A stretch of DNA of 64,000 bases from assembly GCA_941918925.1 (NCBI GenBank), contig OW799233.1:145020223-145084222 (forward strand), given 5' to 3'. The position numbers were made by a program, and so were the translations under genes. This stretch comes from Phyto melanocephala (lineage: Eukaryota; Arthropoda; Insecta; Diptera; Rhinophoridae). Below are positions 55,089 to 64,000 of this stretch, in pieces; positions within the stretch are counted from its first letter, which is position 1; the number at the start of each line of letters is the position of its first letter. The notes beneath the pieces were generated by a model that was not told the DNA's origin, did no database searches, and saw only the letters and a list, made by a program, of their open reading frames with translations.

Positions 55089-55981
55089 CAGCGTTGTCAA
55101 CTTTAAAATTTCAAAAAGCACCTAAACCCCTAAAAAAGCGCGTAATTTTCATAAAAAATCACTGAGTTTAAAATGTGTACAAATTTAACTTTACATTTGC
55201 TAATATAATCATTACTTAAAAAAAATTAAAGCTTTTAGATGCCAGTTGCCCCCTAAAATAAATTATTTTACAAATGGCAATAAGACTGGAGTTTTGATTG
55301 ATGTCGATAATCGAAATACAAGTCTAAAGATATTCTGTTCTTTATATTATTAGGCCAAAACATCCAAATGTACTATCAATGCAAATATTAACCTTATCAG
55401 GGTGTCAATTTGTGCTCTAAAAAATTTTAAAATGAAAAGTATTTGCATATTAATTTCTCTTTTTTTATTTTCACCAAGGTTTGATCAACTTGAAACTTTA
55501 CTTACAAAATAAATTCTCGTAACAATTTCATTTTATAAAAAGTAGGTAGGTTATGTCTCATAAACCATACAGGATATCAACAAACCAGTATCGGAAATAA
55601 GTTACAATTAATAATAAACAAGCAAAACACTCAAATAACAGAAACATTGTATACTATCAATCCTTATAATATTCTTAATTATTAGTTTTAGTATCATAAG
55701 CTGAAAGTATTATCAACATAATATCATTTTACAATGAGTAAATATTTTTTAGCTTTGTTAAGATACAAAATACGTAAGGGTAATTAAAGATATTTACCCT
55801 TACAAAAATTGTTTTCAATTAAAAAAATTATTTTCAAATTTAGTATTTGGTGTCACCGAAATAAAAATAAAAGCACTAAAAACTTAAAAAAAAATCACCA
55901 AGCACTAACTCGCAATTTTTCGCTTCCAAAATGTTAAAAATCACCAAAAACGGTGATAAAATCACCGAGTTGACAACGCTG
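55089..55981 (+). mobile_element. hAT-like non-autonomous element, 893 bp
   Basis: Ends CAGCGTTGTCAACTTT and GAGTTGACAACGCTG are inverted repeats. GTTGAAAG is duplicated exactly (55081-55088, 55982-55989). An 8-bp duplication with CAG...CTG ends is diagnostic of hAT. No transposase frame. It is the best copy of the family at 735, 3562 and 12966. Confidence 0.88.
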
Positions 55982-56023
55982 GTTGAAAGATACCTAAATG
56001 AGCAACGCGTTAAAGTTATTCAG

Positions 56024-56213
56024 TTTAATTATTTATTTTATTTGATCTCTTTTTTTAAATTTTCATATTTAAATATCCAATTTTTGTATTTAAATTCTCA
56101 ATATTGCGCTACTCGTGTAGCATCTTCAGGAAAATTCATTATTATTAATTATTAATTAATTAATTAATTAATTATTATTAATTAATTATTTGTAAATTAA
56201 TTTTTAGGTTTAA
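56024..56213. mobile_element. 190-bp AT-rich insertion with 7-bp duplication TATTCAG
   Basis: TATTCAG flanks both sides (56017-56023, 56214-56220) within mariner sequence that is continuous in other copies. The insert ends with a TTAA-repeat microsatellite (about 56140-56185). Type unknown. Confidence 0.7.
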
Positions 56214-56429
56214 TATTCAGGTTTTTTTATGAAAATGGGCGTTCAAAACAAAATGCATTTTATGCACTTCGTAATTCTTTTGATCAACATAATCCTGCCT
56301 TCTTAGTTCGTTGAATGCGAACCACTGCTGGTTTTTGCGATGCCCAACAATTGAGCATCAACATTGTCATTGAAAATTTGGACCATCAGATACTTCAATA
56401 TGCTTCTAAAATGCTTTTGTAAATGTAGT

Positions 56430-57470
56430 CTTTCAATGAAAGTGGGCGTTAAAGTAGGTGTGTCAATAAAGTTTCTGCTAATAAATACAACTTAGATATT
56501 TCAACATAGTCCTTTATTTTCCCAAAAACTTTGTCAATAGAGAAATTACATGAATTTAAGATAAACCGTTATATGGGAGGTAGGCGTTAAAGTGGACGTG
56601 TCACCTAAACTTTTTGGCACAACAATTACATTGATTAGAAGGATATACGTAGCAAATTTGAACATCAAACCTCTAACTTTGGCGGTTTTATGAGCTTTTA
56701 AATTTCATTAACGGTAAATAACGTGAAAAGTGGGCGTTATAGTAGGCGTGTCAAAGTTGTTTTTGCGAATGAGTACAACTTAGATGTTTCAATATAGCCC
56801 TTTATTATTCCAAAATTTTTATTAATAGAGAAATTATATGAATTTCAGGTAAAGCGTTATATGGGAGGTGGGCGTAAAAGTGGGCGTGGCACCTTAATTT
56901 TCTGGGACAGTAATGACATTGCTTAGGAGGATATACGTAGCAAATTTGATCATCATACCTCTAATTTTGGTATTTTTATGAACTTTTAAATTTCATTAAC
57001 GGTAGATAACGTGAAAAGTGGGCGTTATAGTAGGCGTGTCAAGGTTGTTTTTGCGAATGAGTACAACTTAGGTGTTTCAATATAGCCCTTTATTATTCCA
57101 AAATCTTTATTAATAGAGAAATTATATGAATTTTAGGTAAAGCGTTATATGGGAGGTGGGCGTAAAAGTGGGCGTGGAACCTTAATTTTCTGGCACAGTA
57201 ATGACATTGCTTAGGGGGATATATCTAGCAAATTTGATCATCATACCTCTAATATTGGTGGTTTTATGAGCTTTTAAATTTCATTAACGGTGGATAACGT
57301 AAAAAGTGGGCGTTATAGTAGGCGTGTCAAAGTTATTTTTGCGAATGAGTACAACTTCGGTGTTTCAATATAGCCCTCTATTATTCCAAAATCTTTATTA
57401 ATAGAGAAATTATATGAATTTTAGCTAAAACGTTATATGGGAGGTGGGCGTGGCATATTGATTTTCCGTT
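56430..57470 (-). repeat. 287-bp repeat array in A-rev2
   Basis: About three and a half units with GTGGGCGTAAAAGTGGGCG boxes in inverse orientation. Confidence 0.8.
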
Positions 57471-58078
57471 ACAAAAAAGCCCATCACCAAAGAGCAAAGT
57501 GTGCAAAATTTCAGAGTCGTACATCCAATTTTGTTGCTTTTATAACGTTTTTGTTTTTAAATATACCGAAATATACACTGTGCGGTATAAATTTTCGTAC
57601 ATTTTGATCGATAACTCCTCTCCTAATGCATAGATTTAGATAATTTTCGGGGAATAATATTGTTTTTACTCAGGAAATATATATTAGAAGTTTCATGAGT
57701 CTACGTTAATCCGTTTGGACACAATTTCATTTTATTCGATGTTCGAAGGACACGGTTTTTTCGACCTACTCTTGCTTTTCGAGCTATAACTCTCTTCCTA
57801 ATATTCCGACTTAGCCCATTTTCAATATCAAACAAACCTTGTCTATAAGAAAGATTCTGGCAAAATTTGAGCCCCCTATCTATTTCGGTGCGACCTCTAT
57901 CGTGCTTTCAACAGATGGACAGAAGGACAGACGGACGGACATAGCTAGATCGTCATCAAATCAAACCCTGATTCAGAATATATATACTTTATGGGGCCTA
58001 AATGGATATTTCGATGTGTTACAAACGGAATGACAAAATGAATATACCCCCACCATTTTTTTGGTGGTGGGTATAAAA

Positions 58079-59120
58079 ATAGTGTTACTTGTGAAACTGA
58101 AAATGGACACATTTAATTCTATTAGAAGAATTGGTAACAATAATTGTAATTTAGTGAAAAGATAAAATTAATTGTTTTGTTTTATTTAGAATATCTAAAT
58201 CAAATATCAAATTATTATCGTCGTATTTTGGTGTGTGGAAACAGCGGTTTCGATGTTTGCTTGATGGTATAACCATAAGTTTTCAAAATCTTGCGACCTA
58301 CTCAAGCATCATTTACAGAACTCTTGCGAGCAAGATTCAGAGTCGATTTATCTGGAAGACTTATTTTGAGTATTTGTAGTTTTAGCTGGTCTCAACAACA
58401 TCGCAATATAAGAAAGAGATACACCTCCAGGTATGCATCATTTCCTATATTTGGCCATGCCGAATTGAGCAGGTTGATAGATTCGCCATTTTATTTCAGA
58501 CGCCATCTTGAATTGTAATTTTTCATGGTTTACTGTATTTGACTAGCCAAGACCTTTCAATTGATACCAACATTGAGGGGGTTGAATATTGTAAATTCGA
58601 AATAGCCAGATTTGACCCATATACACATTTTTGTCTGCCATTTTGTGGTGGCGGCTATCTTGGATTTGAAATTCTTGCAAGGTGTACTTCATTTCACTGG
58701 TGAAGCCCTTTCATCTGATACCAATATTGAATCTGTGAGCTGTTTAAAAGCTTAAAAAAATAGATTTTCGTTTGTATATTTTAGAAAAAATGCAGAGACG
58801 GCTGTATTTTGGTGCTTGTATCTCAGTCTATTTCAAACCAGTTTAACAGTTTTTCTCAGAAATAATTTTTGAGACTACGGCTGATAGTGCAGTGTTACAA
58901 TTATGTCTAAAAGTTATTTAGGAGCTTTAGAAATTTGATTAATTTTAAAAAACAAATTTTTTTCAAATTAATTTTGCCTATAACTTTCCCGGTTTTTGAC
59001 CGATATGTCCAAAATTGTAAATAATAACTTCTAAGGTAAAGCATATATGTAATTTAGTACAAAAATGTCTGTAGTTTATCCGAGAGCTGAAAAATTGGCA
59101 CATTTGTATGAAAAATTTGA
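58079..59120. repeat. Diverged dispersed repeat within the outer element
   Basis: 58496-58740 holds two similar blocks: CCATCTTGAATTGTAATTTT followed by CCTTTCAATTGATACCAACA, and CTATCTTGGATTTGAAATTC followed by CCTTTCATCTGATACCAATA, about 150 bp apart. No gene; the 75-codon frame at 58291 has no recognisable homology. Confidence 0.45.
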
Positions 59121-59129
59121 AAAAAAAAA

Positions 59130-59222
59130 CAAGAGGCGGAAGAAATGCATATTGTAGAAATTACAAACGGAATCACAAAGCTATATATACCCTTGGAGCC
59201 CACGGTGAAGGGTATAACAAGT
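59130..59222 (-). mobile_element. Family B 5' fragment (B7)
   Basis: ATTGTAGAAATTACAAACGG and CCCACGGTGAAGGGTATAAC match the 5' end of B5. Confidence 0.6.
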
Positions 59223-59411
59223 AACAAAAGGTATGAAAAATCTTGCATGTGTTTTGTTTTTTCCTTAAAACAAATACATATATAACTCAAACATACGTGA
59301 GTTAAAGTGATGTTTTCTCATACTTTTTTTTAATTTATTAGGCTTAAAATATTTATTAACTAATATTTAGTTTAAGTCTACATTAGAGATTTTTTTAACA
59401 TACGGCCGTTA

Positions 59412-59754
59412 AAGTTTATTGTTAGTTCAATTTACATGAAAGCTACAAATACTTAATAGTTTAAAAAATAATTTCCGCTAGTTGCTCATTAAGTTTCGGA
59501 ATAATAAATTATAATTAACAAAATAAGTTTTATCTTCATATTTATAAAATTTTATATGAGTTTTTAATGTGTCTTTTTTTCAAATTGTTTACACAAAATT
59601 TTCTTAAATTAAATTTCAAATACATAATATATAAGCCTTAAAATATATTACAATTAAATCCAACCATTTTTATTTTTTTTATATAGAGTATAGTCTTGCT
59701 TTTCTAAATTTATATAGACATATGCACGTATGTTTTCACAATGTATATATCGAT
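59412..59754. other. Unassigned AT-rich spacer
   Basis: Nothing recognised. Confidence 0.4.
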
Positions 59755-60095
59755 GGTCAGCTGGAATTCGATGCCACGTTTACTGTAACCAGTATACCAC
59801 GTTTGTATGTATGTATTTTGTTGTTGTGAAAAAATGAGGTGGTCGCGGTTTTTTGCTCATATCTCAGTTGTTTATACACCGATGTTTCTGATTTTCAATA
59901 TCGATCTACTTTGATATTTTAATACCTCACCCGGGTCCAGGCGATGTCGGGAGGCTTCAAAAAGTTGATTTTAACATACACACGGACAGACTGACAGAGC
60001 TTAATCGACTCCCCTGTCCATAAGCTTTTAGAAAATATATACTTTATGGGGTCAGAAATGAAAATTATAGAAAACCTATATACGAGTATACCCTT
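59755..60095 (-). mobile_element. Family B element, partial (B8)
   Basis: It carries CAGCTGGAATTCGATGCCAC, ACCTCACCCGGGTCCAGGCG, GTCY repeats and the core. Its 5' tip is cut by the insertion of the family A copy at 60096. The 3' hairpin is absent. Confidence 0.65.
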
Positions 60096-62739
60096 TTTAT
60101 ACCCGCCACCAAAAAAATGGTGGGGGTATATTCATTTTGTCATTCCGTTTGTAACACATCGAAATATCCATTTTACACCCCATAAAGTATATATATTCTG
60201 AATCGGGGTTTGATTTTATGACGATCTAGCTATGTCCGTCCGTCTGTCCGTCTGTCCGTCTGTTGAAAGCACGATAGAGGTCGCACCGAAAAAGCTAGGG
60301 GGCTCAAATTTTGCCAGAATCTTTCTTATAGACAAGGTTTGTTTGGTATTGAAAATGGGCTAAATCGAAATATTAGGAAGAGAGTTATAGCTCGAAAAGC
60401 AAGAGTAGGTCGAAAAAACCGTGTCCTTCGAACATCGAATAAAATGAAATTGTGTCCAAACGCCTTAACGTAGACTCATGAATCGAATATATATTTCCTG
60501 GGTAAAGACAATATTTTCCCCCGAAAATTGTCTAAATCTATGCATTAGGAGAGGAGTTATCGATCAAAATGTACGAAAATTTATACCGCACAGTGTATTT
60601 TTCGGTATATTTAAAAACAAAAACGTCATAAAAGCAACAAAATTGGATGTACGACTCTGAAATTTTGCACACTTTGCTTTTTGGTGACACGCTTTCTTGT
60701 AACGGCAAATCAATGTGCCACGCCCACTTTTACGCCCACCTCCCATATAACGTTTTAACTAAAATTCATATAATTTCTCTATTAATAAAGATTTTGGAAT
60801 AATAAAGGCCTATATTGAAACACCTCAGTTGTACTCATTCGCGAAAATAACTTTGACACGCCTACTATAACGCCCACTTTCACTTTTGAATTGTGTCCAG
60901 ACGCATAAACGTAGTCATGAAACTTCGAATATATATTTATCGAGTCAAAAGAATATTTTTCCCTGAAAATCGCTTAAATCTATGAATTAGGAAAAGAGTT
61001 ATAGATAAAAATGTACGAAAATTTATACCGCACAGTGTATATTTCAAATTTAAAACGTAATAAAACTGACAAAACTATATGTACGATTCTGAAATTTTGC
61101 AAACATGGTTTTTTGGTCAAAGTCTTCGTTATAACGGAAAATAGATGTGCCACGTACACTCTTTTCCTTAAATTTTTATAACAATATATTAGTCATATAT
61201 ATTAGCATTTATTCATCTTACACTGCGCCACTTATTGTACTGTAGCTAAATATAAGATAAAGATGATAAGATAGATGACTCTACTAGCAACTACTAGATG
61301 GCATGCTAACAACTTATGCTTATGTTCTCCTGAAGTTATGCTCTATTAAAAATGGGATTAAGAAAAATTTTGACCTAGGTAAAAAAAAATTATCTCAACA
61401 TTATAAACAATTTATTTTCATGTATTTATGGCTAACAAATTTTAAAATTATACAAAACTTATTTCGTTTGAAAATCTTTTAAAAGCAAAATGTTATAGAA
61501 GTTTAAAAATCAAAATCTTACTAATAAATTTCCCGTTTTAGAAAAATTCTGAGAATGTATATTTTGAATCACCATGTGGCCCTTACAATTTAACCACCCT
61601 CTACAAAGAAAGTGATACATATTTTTATATTATAATCACACGGTGATTCAAAATATACATTCTCAGTACATGAAAATAAATTGTTTATAATGTTTAGAGA
61701 TAATTTTTTTTTTACTTAGGTCAAAATTTTCCTAAATTCCCATTTTTAATAGAGCATAACTTCAGGAGAACATAAGATAACAAACATAAATTAGCACTAT
61801 TTCGTAGATAAAACTTTCCTCTTAAATTCATGTAAATTCTCTATAAATAAAGATTTTGGAATATTAAAGGACTATATTGAAATATCTACGTTATGTTTAT
61901 TAGCAGAAACTTTATTGACACGCGTATTTTAACGGCCACTTTCATTGAAAGACTAAATTTACGAAAACATTTTACTAGCATACCGAGGTTATAATGGGTG
62001 GTTCAATTTTAAGAGCGATGTTGATTTTGAATAAAATTATTATGAAATTATTATCATTTATTTTTATAATGATAATATTTGTATGCTTCAATTATGTATG
62101 GAACAAAATATCGGCCAAATGGCCCCCCAACCTAGGCGGCACACCACGATCCGATAGTCCATATTTTCAATGACACTGTTGATGCTCGATTGTTGGGCAC
62201 GATGATGAGTCGAGGTTGCTTGCTCTTTTGCCACGTTATCGTTAAAAACAGCAATGTTTCCCATTCAACGAACTAAGATGGCATTCACAGATGTTTTCAC
62301 ATTTCATACAGACCTGCTTTGCAGACATTTAAATATTTTTTACAATTCTCACGATTGTGGACGAATTCGAACGATTATGTTGACCAAAAGAATCACGAAG
62401 TGCACAAAATGCATTTTGATTTGAACGCCCATTTTTATAAAAATCTTTAATATTTAAAAGTGTTACTCGATTGCGTATCTTTCCACGGTTCAAATTGAGT
62501 TAGTCTGAGATTGAGAAATGTCAAATGAAATACAAAAGTTGAAGTTTAGATGTGGTTCACCTTAAACATGGGCCCTTAAAATTTAACCACCCTCTACAAA
62601 GAAAGTGATACATATTTTATTATAAAGAGATTATTCTATAGCGATTAACAAAATAATAAATATTGTGATTTAAATGTACACAAAATTGGTGGTGGGTATG
62701 AAAGATTCGGCACAGCCGAATATAGTGCTCTTACTTGTT
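60096..62739 (+). mobile_element. Family A variant element (A-long), complete
   Basis: Complete copy of the variant seen at 46943-49336, with both termini. It has one array unit, a repeated 5' block (60890 on), and then a fold-back in which 61325-61575 is partly repeated in inverse orientation at 61638-61785. The nested mariner (61994-62593) and 3' hairpin follow. Confidence 0.72.
61994..62593 (-). mobile_element. Nested mariner-like derivative, variant
   Basis: Ends TGGGTGGTTCAATTTTAA and ATTTAACCACCCT. Close to 48586-49190. Confidence 0.65.
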
Positions 62740-64000
62740 CACTGTGCGAAGGGTATAATAAAAAGTAGTAGACTCATAAGACCCCTTTTACAGTGCTGAA
62801 ATTGAAGGGCAGATGTTAACATCTTCCGATATGAATTGTACAGTTTTGAATGTCAACATTTTTCTACCACTTTTAAAGATGTTTATAAAATGAGCGAAAT
62901 TGAGCAATTTAAATAAATTTGGGTTTAAATTATTTTAAAATAAAGAATTGTTTTATTTTATAGCATAATTGCTCTGCAATGGCAATAATTATTCCAATTA
63001 CTGTAGAGTTTTTTAATTATATTTTAGCATTAGAAATCCAGTACTTGCCTACTATCTGATGCATTCGTCACATATGTTACAAAAAATAGTTGCGATTGAT
63101 TTTACTCGTGTTTATTGACGTAGCCACTGAAAAATTTATGTGTTGACTGATTAAATGTTGCAGGTTAAAATGATTTATATTTTTTTTTTGTAAATTTGTA
63201 CTTTTATTTTTTTGTCGTTATTCATTTTTAAATAACCTGAGAATAATCACTTGTACTTTTTGCTTTCGAAAATACTAGTTAAATAAAAAAGTGGTTTAAT
63301 GAACCCTTATAAATCCTTCGTACTTTTTTGGTGAAGTGTCTAGAAAAATATGAGCGATATTTTGTTAATAGGTTATGTTACTTACATACTTACCTTTAAA
63401 ATACAAAATTTTTTTTTACTTAAACAACTTTTACTCAGCCTTTGTTTTGGTGATTTTAAAAAAATTGATTGCTTTTCAAATATAACAATTACATCTTTTA
63501 AAAAAACAATTTTGATAATCGCGTAGTGAAGAGTAAAGTTATGATTTTTTTAAACTATTTTTGGGAAAAAAGTCTAAAATAAGATTAGTACCTGAAAAAT
63601 AAAGATTAGAATTGAAACTAGCGACCACAAATTAGTAAAATTTGCAATAAAATTCCAGTCACTACAAAAAAGTTCAATTTGTTTCTTTGTGTAATTATCG
63701 ATAGAATTTTATTTTAAAGAATTTTTTTTAGAATAATTTCAAAAAATGTATAGATTTGTATGATTTGAAATTTTTAATGAAAAAATTCGATTAATATGTA
63801 ATATGTTGAAAATTTCTATAAACTTTTCTTTATATAGAACACGTATAAAAAATAATCATTTCACAGAAAATGATAGAGTACACTTTATATGACAACACTT
63901 TTACAGAAGTTTTTAGAAATTTTTCTATTAATTTTGCATTTATAAAATATGATCGAAATATTCACAAATAACTCTAATAAATTGCTCATTTGTATTAAAA
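62740..64000. other. AT-rich terminal region without recognised gene
   Basis: 62808-62890 (GATGTTAACATCTTC, ATATGAATTGTAC) resembles the inverse of 9345-9445. The rest shows no ORF or element boundary I can support. Confidence 0.45.

Larger units (their letters stand above)
54969..56393 (+). mobile_element. Nested mariner-like derivative with two insertions
   Basis: Left terminus AGGGTGGTTAATTTTTAA. The right terminus is deleted after GGACCATCAGATA. The body is split by a hAT-like element (55089-55981) and a 190-bp insertion (56024-56213). Confidence 0.7.
54823..58078 (-). mobile_element. Family A element A-rev2, minus orientation
   Basis: 3' end at the left (AACAAGTAAGAGCACTATAT), mariner with two secondary insertions, repeat array (56430-57470), conserved block, GTCY region (57910-57940) and the 5' hairpin end GGTGGTGGGTATAAAAAT. 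Confidence 0.78.
54591..59408. mobile_element. Outer TTA-flanked transposon containing nested elements
   Basis: The ends CGGCCGTATGTTAAAAAA (54591-54608) and its inverse (59391-59408) are flanked by TTA at 54588-54590 and 59409-59411. The 4.8 kb between them includes a family A element (minus), with mariner and hAT insertions, a diverged repeat and a family B scrap. TTA duplication suggests PIF/Harbinger. No transposase was seen. Confidence 0.65.

Overview
The window looks like AT-rich nuclear DNA from a higher fly, most likely a calyptrate or blowfly-type dipteran. The reasons are a DEAD-box helicase gene closest to Drosophila Rm62 (Dmp68), short AT-rich introns, and dense GTCY-microsatellite repeats of the mini-me/DINE/Helentron type. 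The species assignment is an inference. I saw no prokaryotic signal, CRISPR array, rRNA or tRNA.

Only one host protein gene is clear. It is an Rm62-like RNA helicase on the + strand, read as five coding exons between 11612 and 23469. Splice phases agree at every junction and give a conceptual protein of 760 residues. A second, shorter 5' exon near a TATA/Inr promoter (11364-11433) would give a 604-residue form whose ATG is split across the 6.3 kb first intron. A 2.7 kb intron lies between helicase motifs V and VI and holds a GC-richer island that may be an alternative exon.

Almost everything else is mobile DNA. Region by region: 1-6360 is a tandem duplication of a 2.4 kb rolling-circle-type repeat ('family A') with a hAT fragment between copies. 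6361-9564 holds a SINE-like copy, three elements flanked by TTA duplications, and a 112-bp duplication. 10610-11285 is a Penelope-like remnant. 12082-18340 (intron 1) holds hAT, MITE, minisatellite and 'family B' fragments. 24416-25333 is a fold-back mariner (DD41D). 25336-25797 is a LINE RNase H end. 25798-39126 is a PIF/Harbinger transposase pseudogene split by an almost intact 11 kb Ty3/gypsy retrotransposon (27193-38228). 39127-62739 is a mosaic of family A and B elements in both orientations, with nested mariner, hAT and Harbinger-like insertions.

Family A is a composite. It has a 5' end with GTCY repeats, an array of about 287-bp tandem repeats, a roughly 600-bp mariner deletion derivative at the same internal site in every long copy, and a 3' hairpin. 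The mariner therefore entered a progenitor once and was amplified with its carrier. The retrotransposon is very young: its two 1.44 kb LTRs show one substitution and two indels by eye. It has open gag and pol frames joined by a GGGAAAC slip site. It inserted at a splice donor boundary inside the Harbinger transposase gene, which can be followed on both sides.
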